From NCBI GenBank assembly GCA_963703385.1, contig OY969816.1:3720001-3784000 (forward strand): a stretch of DNA of 64,000 nt, given 5' to 3'. Position 1 is the first letter of the stretch. Every line of letters begins with the position of its first letter. Both the position numbers and the translations under genes were made by a program. Source of the stretch: Rhodoblastus sp963703385. Lineage in GTDB: Bacteria; Pseudomonadota; Alphaproteobacteria; Rhizobiales; Beijerinckiaceae. Below the pieces are notes generated by a model. The model saw only the letters and a program-made list of their open reading frames with translations. It ran no database searches and was not told where the DNA came from. Shown here piece after piece: positions 51,969-60,373 of this stretch.

Positions 51969-52252
51969 GCCAGATAAGCCCCGAGAACCGGCTTGAAAGG
52001 GCGCAATTCGACCGAGGCGAACAGGCCGGCCCTGGCATAGGGGTCGTTCTGCAGGAAAGCCCTCGCGGACTCCTCGTTGGGGCAATCGAGAACCAGCATC
52101 GAGCCGCAGGGCTGGCCGGCCGAGTCGAGAAAGGGGCCGGCGAGCTTCACCACTTCGGGTTTATCGCCGAGGAAGGCGAGGTGAGCGGGGCGGTTTTCGA
52201 GCCTGGTCGCAAGGGAATTCGGCTTATCGAGGCAGAGGGCGACGAAATGCAT
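51965..52252 (-). CDS. YciI-like protein
   Basis: A 95-residue ferredoxin-like fold protein: M-H-F-V-A-L-C-L-D-K-P, R-P-A-H-L-A-F-L with the family His, and L-N-D-P-Y-A-type motif (Q-N-D-P-Y-A-R-A-G-L). The family has a His-Asp pair but no settled function. It overlaps the EVE gene (ATGA) and follows gpsA by 93 bases; YciI-EVE-gpsA-tsaD linkage is common in alphaproteobacteria. Confidence 0.9.
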   Translation of the reverse strand: MHFVALCLDKPNSLATRLENRPAHLAFLGDKPEVVKLAGPFLDSAGQPCGSMLVLDCPNEESARAFLQNDPYARAGLFASVELRPFKPVLGAYLA

Positions 52253-52345
52253 GACCCCATCCGGAATTTTTTTCGCGGCGAAGGAATTTTCGCGCCAGAT
52301 GGTTGCATGAGTGACGCGGCGAATTCAACCGCCGCGAGGCGGGCG

Positions 52346-53338
52346 TCAGCTCTCGGCTTTAAACGGCCGGCTCATCAGGGCGTCGATCGCCGCGCCGACA
52401 TCGATCCTGTTTTCCAGGATCGCCGTCACCGCTTCGGCGATCGGCATTTCCACCCCGAGCCCGCGCGCCTTGTCGACCAGGATTCGGGCGGTCAAGGCGC
52501 CTTCGCTCAATTTGCCGTGGCCCGCCGACTGGGGCGCCTCGCCCTGGCCCAGCGCAAAACCCAAAGCGTAATTGCGCGATTGCGGCGAGGAACAGGTCAA
52601 GGCGAGGTCGCCAAGTCCCGACAGGCCCATGATCGTTTCGGGCCGCGCGCCCTGCGCGGTGGCGAAACGCATCAGTTCCGCGAAGCCGCGCGCAAGCAAG
52701 GCGGCATGGGCGCTGGCGCCGAGTTTTTTGCCGATGACCACGCCGCATGCGATCGCCAGCACATTTTTCGCCGCCCCGCCGATCTCGACCCCGATCAGAT
52801 CGCTCGACCGGTAAAGCCTGAAATGGCGCGCGGCGAGGCGCGCGCACAGCTTTTCCGCGAGATCGCCGCGTTCGGCGGCCAGGGTCACGGCGGTCGGCAG
52901 GCCGCGCGCGAGATCGATGGCGAAGCTCGGGCCGGACAGAGCGGCGGCGGCCTGGCCGGGGATGACGTCGGCCAGCACTTGATGCATGTACAGGCCGGTT
53001 TCGCGCTCGATGCCCTTGGCGCAATTCACCACAGCCGAGCGAGGACGCAAATGGCCGCGCAAAACTTGAGCGGTGGCGCGGAAATTCTGCGCCGGGACCA
53101 CGGAGAGCACATGGTGGGCCTCAGCGACGCAGGCGATGTCGGCGACGGGCTCGACTTCTGGCGCCAAGGCGACGCCGGGCAGGCGCCTGTCGTTGCGCCG
53201 ATCCCGGCGCATGGCTTCGACATGGGCGGGATCGTGCGCCCAGAGCCAGACCCTGGCGTGGGCGCCCGCCGCCATATTGGCCAGCGCCGTGCCCCAGGCG
53301 CCGGCGCCGAGCACGGCGAGTGTCGCGGTTTTGGTCAT
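52346..53338 (-). CDS. gpsA: Glycerol-3-phosphate dehydrogenase [NAD(P)+]
   Basis: A 330-residue enzyme that makes sn-glycerol 3-phosphate for phospholipid synthesis. L-G-A-G-A-W-G-T-A-L-A binds the nucleotide; C-A-K-G-I-E, the catalytic lysine region G-G-A-A-K-N-V-L-A-I-A-C-G and G-L-S-G-L-G-D-L-A-L-T-C are intact. ATG 53338 overlaps the stop of the PLD gene (ATGA). Confidence 0.95.
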   Translation of the reverse strand: MTKTATLAVLGAGAWGTALANMAAGAHARVWLWAHDPAHVEAMRRDRRNDRRLPGVALAPEVEPVADIACVAEAHHVLSVVPAQNFRATAQVLRGHLRPRSAVVNCAKGIERETGLYMHQVLADVIPGQAAAALSGPSFAIDLARGLPTAVTLAAERGDLAEKLCARLAARHFRLYRSSDLIGVEIGGAAKNVLAIACGVVIGKKLGASAHAALLARGFAELMRFATAQGARPETIMGLSGLGDLALTCSSPQSRNYALGFALGQGEAPQSAGHGKLSEGALTARILVDKARGLGVEMPIAEAVTAILENRIDVGAAIDALMSRPFKAES

Positions 53339-53907
53339 CGCGTCGGGTCCGTATTGTCGCGCCGCGCCCAAAGCGTTTCGAAACGTCGCGTAAAGGCGCC
53401 CGCCGCCTGCGGGCTGTCGATGATGACAATGTCATTGTCCTGGCGCCTTTCGCCGGACCACGAGAAATTGGCCGACCCCGTGCGCAGCCAGCGCCCGTCG
53501 ATCGCATAGGCCTTCAAATGCATCAGGTCGTTCTGCTCGGCCTTGATCCGCGCCTGCACGCTGGGCTGGTTCACCAGCGCGATCACATTTTCGTTCCTGC
53601 CGCCGATGCGCCGGAACTGTTCGGGGTCGAAATAAATCCGGATTTTGACGCCCCGGCTCGCCGCCGCCGACAAGGCTTCGATCACCCGCTCGTCGCTCAG
53701 CACGTAAGCCGTCATGTCGATGGTCCGCCGCGCCTGCGCGATGAGATTGGGATCGAGCGACTCGAATCCCGGCGCCGGCCCGTAAGCGACTCGCACCGGC
53801 GCGGCGATCGGCGACTGCGGCTCGAGAAAGGGTTTGGGGGCCTCGATGGCGACGACCAGGGCGCCGGCGAGAAGAAGATATTTGAGCGCGCGCAAAAAAA
53901 ACCTCAC
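53335..53907 (-). CDS. PLD-family (Nuc-like) nuclease, membrane-anchored or exported
   Basis: A 190-residue protein with one HKD motif (H-L-K-A-Y-A-I-D, then G-S-A-N-F-S), as in the dimeric Nuc endonuclease, and an N-terminal hydrophobic segment (Y-L-L-L-A-G-A-L-V-V-A-I) that is a signal or anchor, so it acts outside the cytoplasm. The frame is open far upstream, but that part is antisense-free shadow of tsaD; the GTG at 53907 overlaps the tsaD stop (GTGA) and is the sensible start. Its stop overlaps the gpsA ATG. Confidence 0.8.
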   Translation of the reverse strand: MRFFLRALKYLLLAGALVVAIEAPKPFLEPQSPIAAPVRVAYGPAPGFESLDPNLIAQARRTIDMTAYVLSDERVIEALSAAASRGVKIRIYFDPEQFRRIGGRNENVIALVNQPSVQARIKAEQNDLMHLKAYAIDGRWLRTGSANFSWSGERRQDNDIVIIDSPQAAGAFTRRFETLWARRDNTDPTR

Positions 53908-54974
53908 GCCTTGCCGTGCCAGCGGGGGTCTTGCCTGGCGTCGAGCGGCCAGCGCGGCCGCGCGGCGAAATCCATGCCGTCGGTCAGGCCGAGGCGGAAG
54001 CGCTCCAGCCCCGCCCAGCCGATCATCGCGCCATTGTCCGAGCACAGGTTCGGCGGCGGCAGGGCCAGCCGCAACCCGGCTTCCGCGCAGAGCCGGCCCA
54101 GCGCCCGGCGGATCGCGCCATTGGCGGCGACGCCGCCCGCCCCGACCAGCGCCGTCGGCGGGGTGGGCGAATCGGCGAGCAGGCGCAGCGCGGCGCGGCA
54201 GCGGTCCACGATTACGTCCACGGCCGCCGCCTGGAAGGAGGCGCAGAGATCCGCGACATCGGTCCGGGTCAAGGGCGCGATTCGTTCCGCCTCCTGCCGC
54301 ACCGCCGTCTTGAGGCCGGAGAAGGAAAAGTCGGGATTGCGCCGCCCGGCCATCGGCCGTGGCAAGTCGAAACGGCCCGGGTCGCCGCCGAGCGCCGCCT
54401 GTTCGACGCGCGGGCCGCCGGGATAGGGCAGGCCGAGCAGTTTGGCCGCCTTGTCGAACGCCTCGCCGACGGCGTCGTCCACCGTCGAGCCGAGCCTTTG
54501 ATAGTCGCCGACGCCGTGGACCGCGACCAACTGGCTGTGGCCGCCCGAGACCAGCAGCAGCAGATAGGGGAATTCGATATTTTCGGTCAGGCGCGGCGTC
54601 AGCGCATGGGCTTCGAGATGGTTGACCGCGATGAACGGTTTTTGCGCGGCCAGCGCGATCGCCTTGCCGGTGGTCAGTCCGACCATCACCCCGCCGATCA
54701 GGCCCGGGCCGCCGGCGGCGGCTATGGCGTCGAGATCCTCGATGCGGCAGTCGGCCTCGGCCAGGGCGCGGCGAATCAGCGGGTCGAGCGCCTCGACATG
54801 GGCGCGCGCCGCGATTTCCGGGACCACTCCGCCGAAGGCGGCGTGTTCGGCGATCTGGCTCAGCACGCAATTGGAGAGAATTTTTCCGCGCCCGCGCGAA
54901 TCGGCTTCGACCACCGCCGCCGCGGTTTCGTCGCAGGTGCTTTCAATGCCCAGAACGCGAAGACTGGCCCACAT
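53904..54974 (-). CDS. tsaD: tRNA N6-adenosine threonylcarbamoyltransferase
   Basis: A 356-residue ASKHA-fold enzyme of the t6A pathway (with TsaB, TsaC, TsaE). G-I-E-S-T-C-D-E-T-A at the start, the metal-binding H-x-x-x-H in V-N-H-L-E-A-H-A and L-V-S-G-G-H-S-Q, and a final C-S-D-N-G-A-M-I-G-W. It is divergent from hemC (about 110 bases), a neighbourhood shared by many Rhizobiales. Confidence 0.97.
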   Translation of the reverse strand: MWASLRVLGIESTCDETAAAVVEADSRGRGKILSNCVLSQIAEHAAFGGVVPEIAARAHVEALDPLIRRALAEADCRIEDLDAIAAAGGPGLIGGVMVGLTTGKAIALAAQKPFIAVNHLEAHALTPRLTENIEFPYLLLLVSGGHSQLVAVHGVGDYQRLGSTVDDAVGEAFDKAAKLLGLPYPGGPRVEQAALGGDPGRFDLPRPMAGRRNPDFSFSGLKTAVRQEAERIAPLTRTDVADLCASFQAAAVDVIVDRCRAALRLLADSPTPPTALVGAGGVAANGAIRRALGRLCAEAGLRLALPPPNLCSDNGAMIGWAGLERFRLGLTDGMDFAARPRWPLDARQDPRWHGKA

Positions 54975-55086
54975 GCGGTCGCTCCCGGCGCCGCTTTCTT
55001 CGCGGCGCGCTTTTCCCTATAGTCCGCCGCCCGAAGGTTTGGAAACGACTTTGAAAACGACACGGAGCGAAATTTTGGCGCCTTGG

Positions 55087-55995
55087 ATGAAAATCGGCAC
55101 CCGCGGCAGTCCCCTGGCCCTGGCCCAGGCCCGTGAAACCCGTCGCCGCCTCGCCCTGGTCCATGGCGCGCCGGAAGAGCATTTCGAAATCGTGATCATC
55201 AAGACCAGCGGCGACATGATCCAGGACCGGCCGCTGAGCGAAGTCGGGGGCAAGGGCCTGTTCACCCGCGAGCTGGACCTGGCCCAGCTCGACGGCGCGA
55301 TCGACATCGCCGTCCATTCGGCCAAGGATCTGCCGACCGAGTTGCCCGAGGGTCTGGTCGTGGCCGGCTATCTGCCGCGCGAGGACGTGCGCGACGCCTT
55401 CATCGGCCGCGAGGCCAAGACCTTGATGGATTTGCCCCAGGGCGCCCGGGTCGGCTCGGCGTCCCTGCGCCGGCAGGCGATGATTCGCCGGCTTCGCCCC
55501 GACTTGCAAGTCGAATTGCTGCGCGGCAATGTCCAGACCCGGCTGCGCAAGGTGGAAAGCGGCGAATTCGCCGCCACCCTGCTGGCTTTTGCCGGCCTGA
55601 AGCGGCTGGGCCTTGCCGAGCAGGCGACCTCGATCCTGCCGCTCGACTTGTTTCCGCCGGCCTGCGGCCAGGGCGCCATCGCCATCACCGCGCGCGCCGA
55701 AGACGCCCGGATTCTCGCCGATCTCGCTCCGATTTGCGACCACGAAACCGGGGTTGCGCTGGCGGCGGAGCGGGCTTTTCTCCGTGTGCTCGACGGCTCC
55801 TGCCGCACGCCGATCGCCGGCCACGCCGTGGTCGCCGGCGATCACGTGAGCTTTTATGGAATCGTCCTGCGCAAGGACGGCTCCGAAGCTTTCGACGCCC
55901 GCGCCGAAGGCCTGGCCAAGGACGCCGCCGCCCTGGGCGAAAGCGCCGCGCGGAAAATTCTCGAAGCGGCGCCCGCCGACCTGCTGCATTTCTGA
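55087..55995 (+). CDS. hemC: Porphobilinogen deaminase
   Basis: A 302-residue hydroxymethylbilane synthase. I-G-T-R-G-S-P-L-A-L-A-Q-A, K-T-S-G-D, V-H-S-A-K-D-L-P-T and the dipyrromethane cysteine in L-D-G-S-C-R-T-P-I-A are present. The ATG at 55087 begins the conserved part but lacks a clear ribosome site; a TTG at 55051 with more upstream codons is an alternative. It is followed 5 bases later by hemD. Confidence 0.95.
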   Translation: MKIGTRGSPLALAQARETRRRLALVHGAPEEHFEIVIIKTSGDMIQDRPLSEVGGKGLFTRELDLAQLDGAIDIAVHSAKDLPTELPEGLVVAGYLPREDVRDAFIGREAKTLMDLPQGARVGSASLRRQAMIRRLRPDLQVELLRGNVQTRLRKVESGEFAATLLAFAGLKRLGLAEQATSILPLDLFPPACGQGAIAITARAEDARILADLAPICDHETGVALAAERAFLRVLDGSCRTPIAGHAVVAGDHVSFYGIVLRKDGSEAFDARAEGLAKDAAALGESAARKILEAAPADLLHF

Positions 55996-56000
55996 CCGCG

Positions 56001-56711
56001 ATGCGCGTCCTGGTCACCCGACCCCCCGACCCGGCGGCGCGGACCGCGAAACGGCTCGCCGCTTTGGGTCACGAGGCATGGATCGCGCCGGCGCTGGAGA
56101 TTTTTCCAACCGGCGCGCGGCTTCCGGACGGGCCTTTCGACCTGGTCCTCGCCACCAGCGCCCAGGCTTTTGCGGGATGGACGGCGCCGCAGACCCTTCA
56201 AGGCGTCGCCGCCGCCTGCGTCGGCGAAAAGACCGCCCAAGCCGCGCGCGCCGCCGGCTTTGACGTCAAATGGGCCGCGCCGCGCGCCGAGGCCTTGGCC
56301 GAATGGCTTATCGACGGAAAAAAACCCGGCGCCGCGCTCTATCTGGCGGGCCGCGAGCGCAAGCCTTTACTGGAGCAGCGTCTTCGCGGCGCAGGCTGGC
56401 GGCTCGAAGTCGTCGAAACCTATGACGCCCGGCCCGTCGCCGTCTGGCCGGAGGAGGTCGTCGCGGCTTTGCGCGGCGGGCGGATCGACGCCGTTCTGCA
56501 TTATTCTCCGCGCAGCGCCGGCGCGGCTCTGGCCCTGATCGGCGACAGCGCCGCCCTTTTGTCGCATTTCTGCCTTTCCCCGGAGGTCGCCGATATCTGC
56601 CGGGAAGGCGCGCCGGGGACAAGAATTTTCATCGCTTCTCAACCCGACGAAGAGGCGTTAATGAGCTTGCTCGGCTCGGTCGAGTCGCGCCGTGGAGATC
56701 GAACCGCATGA
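56001..56711 (+). CDS. hemD: Uroporphyrinogen-III synthase
   Basis: A 236-residue HemD: M-R-V-L-V-T-R-P at the start, F-D-L-V-L-A-T-S-A-Q-A, C-V-G-E-K-T-A-Q-A-A, and V-V-E-T-Y-D-A and H-Y-S-P-R-S-A. The family is poorly conserved, but position after hemC and these landmarks make it safe. It closes and inverts ring D of the tetrapyrrole. It overlaps the DUF2147 gene by 4 bases. Confidence 0.92.
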   Translation: MRVLVTRPPDPAARTAKRLAALGHEAWIAPALEIFPTGARLPDGPFDLVLATSAQAFAGWTAPQTLQGVAAACVGEKTAQAARAAGFDVKWAAPRAEALAEWLIDGKKPGAALYLAGRERKPLLEQRLRGAGWRLEVVETYDARPVAVWPEEVVAALRGGRIDAVLHYSPRSAGAALALIGDSAALLSHFCLSPEVADICREGAPGTRIFIASQPDEEALMSLLGSVESRRGDRTA

Positions 56712-57115
56712 GAAAAGCCCTCGCTTTTTCCCCCTTTCTTGTCGTCGCGGCCTTGTCTGTTGTCGGGGTCTTGGGGGCGCCGGCTGCTTTTGCCGCGCAA
56801 TTCCCCTTCGGTCTGTGGCGGGTCGCCGACGGCACGGCGGTCATTCGCGTCACGCCTTGCGGGGGCGGCGTCTGCGGCGCGGTCGCCGCCGCGCCCAAGC
56901 CCGAGCCGGGCGAGAAATCCGCCGTCGGCCAAAAAATTCTCCTGAACCTTCGCCGCTCCGGCAATGTCTGGAAGGGGCGGATCTTCAATCTCGACAACGG
57001 CAAGATCTACGACGGCGAAATCTCGCAGGGCGCGGACGCCAATCATTTGCAGGTCCAGGGCTGCCTTCCCGGCGGCGGGCTTTGCGGCGGCGAAACCTGG
57101 AAACGTGCGCGCTGA
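56708..57115 (+). CDS. DUF2147 family secreted protein
   Basis: A 135-residue protein with a signal peptide ending near A-A-F-A and a small beta-barrel typical of DUF2147 (G-L-W-R-V-A-D-G-T-A-V-I-R-V, I-F-N-L-D-N-G-K-I-Y-D-G). Two cysteine pairs (C-G-G-G-V-C and C-L-P-G-G-G-L-C) may be disulfide-bonded. Function unknown. Translationally coupled to hemD. Confidence 0.85.
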   Translation: MRKALAFSPFLVVAALSVVGVLGAPAAFAAQFPFGLWRVADGTAVIRVTPCGGGVCGAVAAAPKPEPGEKSAVGQKILLNLRRSGNVWKGRIFNLDNGKIYDGEISQGADANHLQVQGCLPGGGLCGGETWKRAR

Positions 57116-57376
57116 CGGCGCTCTTTCCCGGTTATTTCGGCTGCGTTGACAAGCCGGCGCGGCGCTTCTATCTCTCGCGCGCCGGATTCCCGGCTTTTCG
57201 CGCTTTCGCGCCGCTTCCGTCAAAAAATCGTCGCGGTTGCAGGGAACAAGGCGCGGCGTCTTGTTTCTCGCGCGGCGGCTCCCGAAATAGGGGCGGCGCA
57301 TTTCGCCGGCCGCGACTTTGATCGCCGGCGTACAGGGATCGCGGGGCAGGGGCGCCGCGCTGAAAGGTCGATTTCG

Positions 57377-60184
57377 ATGCTGGGGAACCTTGCGAAGAAG
57401 ATTTTTGGCACCGCCAACGATCGCAGGTTGAAGACCTATCGGCCCCTGGTCGACGCCATCAACGCGCTGGAGCCGGAACTCGCGGCTCTGTCCGACGAGG
57501 CCCTGCGCGCCCGCACCGAGGAATTCCGTGCGGAAGTCGCCGCCGGCAAGAGCGTCGACGATCTGCTTGTTCCCGCCTTCGCCACGGTGCGCGAGGCCGC
57601 CAAGCGCGCCTACGGCCAGCGTCATTTCGATGTCCAGCTCATCGGCGGCATGGTGCTGCACGAGGGCTCGATCGCCGAAATGAAGACCGGCGAAGGCAAG
57701 ACGCTGGTCGCCACGCTCGCCTGCTATCTCAACGCGCTCGCCGGCAAGGGCGTCCATGTCGTGACCGTCAACGACTATCTCGCCCGCCGCGACTCCGAGA
57801 ACATGGGCCGCATCTATAATTTCCTCGGCATGAGCGTCGGCGTCATCGTCCATGGGATCGAGGACGACGAGCGCGCCCAGGCCTATGCCGCCGACATCAC
57901 CTATGGCACCAACAACGAATTCGGCTTCGATTATTTGCGCGACAATATGAAATATGAGCTGAACCAGATGGTTCAGCGCGGCCATTTCTTCGCCGTCGTC
58001 GACGAGGTCGATTCGATCCTGATCGACGAGGCGCGCACGCCGCTGATCATTTCCGGCCCCTCGGACGACAAGTCGGACCTTTACAACGCCGTCGACAAGC
58101 TGATCCCCCGCCTCGCTCCGGGCGATTTCGAGCTCGACGAGAAGCAGCGCAGCGTCAATCTCACCGACGACGGCAACGAGAGGGTCGAGCAATGGCTGCG
58201 CGAGGCGGGCCTCCTGACCGAGGGCTCGCTCTACGAATCCGCCAATGTGACCCTGGTCCACCACGTCAACCAGGCCCTGCGCGCCCATAAATTGTTCCAT
58301 CGCGACAAGGATTACATCGTCCGCAACGACGAAGTGGTGATCATCGACGAATTCACCGGCCGCATGATGCCGGGCCGGCGCTATTCGGAAGGCCAGCATC
58401 AGGCCCTCGAAGCCAAGGAAGGCCAGACCGTCCAGCCGGAAAACGTGACGCTCGCCTCGATCACCTTCCAGAATTATTTCCGCCTCTACAAGAAACTCGC
58501 CGGCATGACCGGCACGGCGGCGACCGAGGCCAACGAATTCGCCGAAATCTACAAGCTCGACGTGGTCGAGATCCCGACCAACCTCCCGGTGGCGCGCCTC
58601 GACGCCGACGACGAGGTCTATCGCAGCTCGGCGGAAAAGCTTTCGGCCATCGTCGACGAAATCGAGCGCGCCAACGCCAAGTTCCAGCCCTCGCTGGTCG
58701 GCACGACCTCGATCGAGAAATCCGAGCAGCTTGCCGATTTTCTCACGGCCAAGGGTTACAAGATGATCGATTTCGGCGCGCCCGGCGCGCTGGACAAGCT
58801 CTACGCCTCCGCCCGCTCCGGCAAGCCGTCGAAGAATTTCGCCGTGCTCAACGCCCGCTTCCACGAGCAGGAAGCCTATATCGTCGCCGAGGCCGGCGTC
58901 CCGGGCGCCATCACCGTCGCCACCAATATGGCCGGCCGCGGCACCGACATTCAGCTCGGCGGCAATGTCGACATGCGCCTCAAGCAGGAATGCGCCGGGC
59001 TCGAAGGCGAGGCGCGCGAGGCCCGCGACAAGGCGATCCGCGCGGAAGTCGCGGAATTCAAGCAGAAGGCTCTTGCCGCGGGCGGGCTCTATATCATCGG
59101 CACCGAGCGCCATGAAAGCCGGCGCATCGACAATCAGCTGCGCGGCCGTTCGGGCCGCCAGGGCGACCCCGGGCAGTCGAAATTCTTCCTGTCGCTTCAG
59201 GACGACCTGATGCGCATTTTCGGCTCGGACCGCATGGACGCCATGCTCACCAAGCTCGGCCTGAAAGAGGGCGAGGCCATCATCCATCCCTGGATCAACA
59301 AGGCGTTGGAAAAGGCCCAGCAGAAGGTCGAGGCCCGCAATTTCGACATGCGCAAGAACGTGTTGAAATTCGACAATGTGATGAACGACCAGCGCAAGGT
59401 GGTGTTCGAACAGCGCCGCGAAATGATGGCGCAGGATTCGCTCGAAGAGATCATCGCGGAAATGCGCCACGGCGTGGTGGACGACCTCGTCGGGCGCCAT
59501 GTGCCGCATGACGCCTATCCCGAGGCCTGGGGCATCGCCGGCCTCGCCGAGGAGGTCCAGAACCAGCTCAATATCGCGCCACCGCTCGCCGATTGGGCCA
59601 AGCAGGAAGGCATAGGCGACGAAGAGCTGCGCGAAAAGCTGATCGCCGCTTCCGACGAGGCCTATGCGGCGCGCGAAAAGATGAATTCGCCGGACCTCAC
59701 CCGCTATATCGAAAAGCAGGTGCTGCTCCAGACGCTCGACCATCTGTGGCGGGAGCATCTGGTCGTGCTCGATCATCTGCGGCAGGTCATCGGCTGGCGC
59801 GGCCTGGCCCAGCGCGATCCGCTCAACGAATATCAATCCGAGGCCTTTGAGCTTTTCAACGCCCTCATCACCCAGTTGCGCGAGGCGGTCACGGCGCAGC
59901 TCATGCGCATCGAGGTCGTTCCCGAACGCCCCGCCGAGCCGCAATTGCCGCCAATGCACGCGATGCATCTCGATCCCACCACCGGCCAGGACGAACTGGC
60001 TTTCGCCGATATCAACGCCCGGATCGAAGCCGGCGAATTTTCGCCGGTCGCGCTTGGCGTCTCCGAGCCGACGCCGTCGCGCGACCCGAACGATCCGGCG
60101 AGCTGGGGCCGGGTCGGCCGCAACGAACCCTGCCCCTGCGGTTCGGGAAAGAAATACAAGCACTGCCACGGCGCCTTGGCCTGA
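57377..60184 (+). CDS. secA: Preprotein translocase ATPase SecA
   Basis: A 935-residue motor of Sec export. N-M-L-G-N-L-A-K-K-I-F-G-type start (ATG 57377), Walker A M-K-T-G-E-G-K-T-L-V, V-D-E-V-D-S-I-L-I-D-E-A-R-T, N-M-A-G-R-G-T-D-I, and the C-terminal zinc SEC-C motif R-N-E-P-C-P-C-G-S-G-K-K-Y-K-H-C-H. The frame opens 77 codons earlier but that extension has no homologous content. The 261-base gap before it holds no gene. Confidence 0.97.
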   Translation: MLGNLAKKIFGTANDRRLKTYRPLVDAINALEPELAALSDEALRARTEEFRAEVAAGKSVDDLLVPAFATVREAAKRAYGQRHFDVQLIGGMVLHEGSIAEMKTGEGKTLVATLACYLNALAGKGVHVVTVNDYLARRDSENMGRIYNFLGMSVGVIVHGIEDDERAQAYAADITYGTNNEFGFDYLRDNMKYELNQMVQRGHFFAVVDEVDSILIDEARTPLIISGPSDDKSDLYNAVDKLIPRLAPGDFELDEKQRSVNLTDDGNERVEQWLREAGLLTEGSLYESANVTLVHHVNQALRAHKLFHRDKDYIVRNDEVVIIDEFTGRMMPGRRYSEGQHQALEAKEGQTVQPENVTLASITFQNYFRLYKKLAGMTGTAATEANEFAEIYKLDVVEIPTNLPVARLDADDEVYRSSAEKLSAIVDEIERANAKFQPSLVGTTSIEKSEQLADFLTAKGYKMIDFGAPGALDKLYASARSGKPSKNFAVLNARFHEQEAYIVAEAGVPGAITVATNMAGRGTDIQLGGNVDMRLKQECAGLEGEAREARDKAIRAEVAEFKQKALAAGGLYIIGTERHESRRIDNQLRGRSGRQGDPGQSKFFLSLQDDLMRIFGSDRMDAMLTKLGLKEGEAIIHPWINKALEKAQQKVEARNFDMRKNVLKFDNVMNDQRKVVFEQRREMMAQDSLEEIIAEMRHGVVDDLVGRHVPHDAYPEAWGIAGLAEEVQNQLNIAPPLADWAKQEGIGDEELREKLIAASDEAYAAREKMNSPDLTRYIEKQVLLQTLDHLWREHLVVLDHLRQVIGWRGLAQRDPLNEYQSEAFELFNALITQLREAVTAQLMRIEVVPERPAEPQLPPMHAMHLDPTTGQDELAFADINARIEAGEFSPVALGVSEPTPSRDPNDPASWGRVGRNEPCPCGSGKKYKHCHGALA

Positions 60185-60197
60185 GCACGTCCCGAGA

Positions 60198-60344
60198 GCA
60201 GCGTGCGAAAAAGTGGACGCCGGTTTTTCGCAAAAAACGCTGTGGAAACAAAGGACTCTACCGCAGCGTGCGAAAAAGTGGATGCCGGTTTTCGCTTGCG
60301 CGGGCCTTCGGTTCGCAAAAACGCTGCGGAAACAAAGGGCTCTT
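60198..60344. repeat. Pair of direct intergenic repeats
   Basis: A block beginning GCAGCGTGCGAAAAAGTGGA at 60198 is repeated at 60263; both continue with GCCGGTTTT-type sequence and end with GCTG-GGAAACAAAGG-type sequence (60234-60258 and 60318-60343). The second copy has an inserted stretch in the middle. Similar AAAAGTGG-GCCGGTTTT palindromic repeats are scattered between genes in Rhizobiales. They lie between secA and priA. Confidence 0.75.
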
Positions 60345-60373
60345 GAGCCTCGCCCGACGCCGGGAGCGACAGG

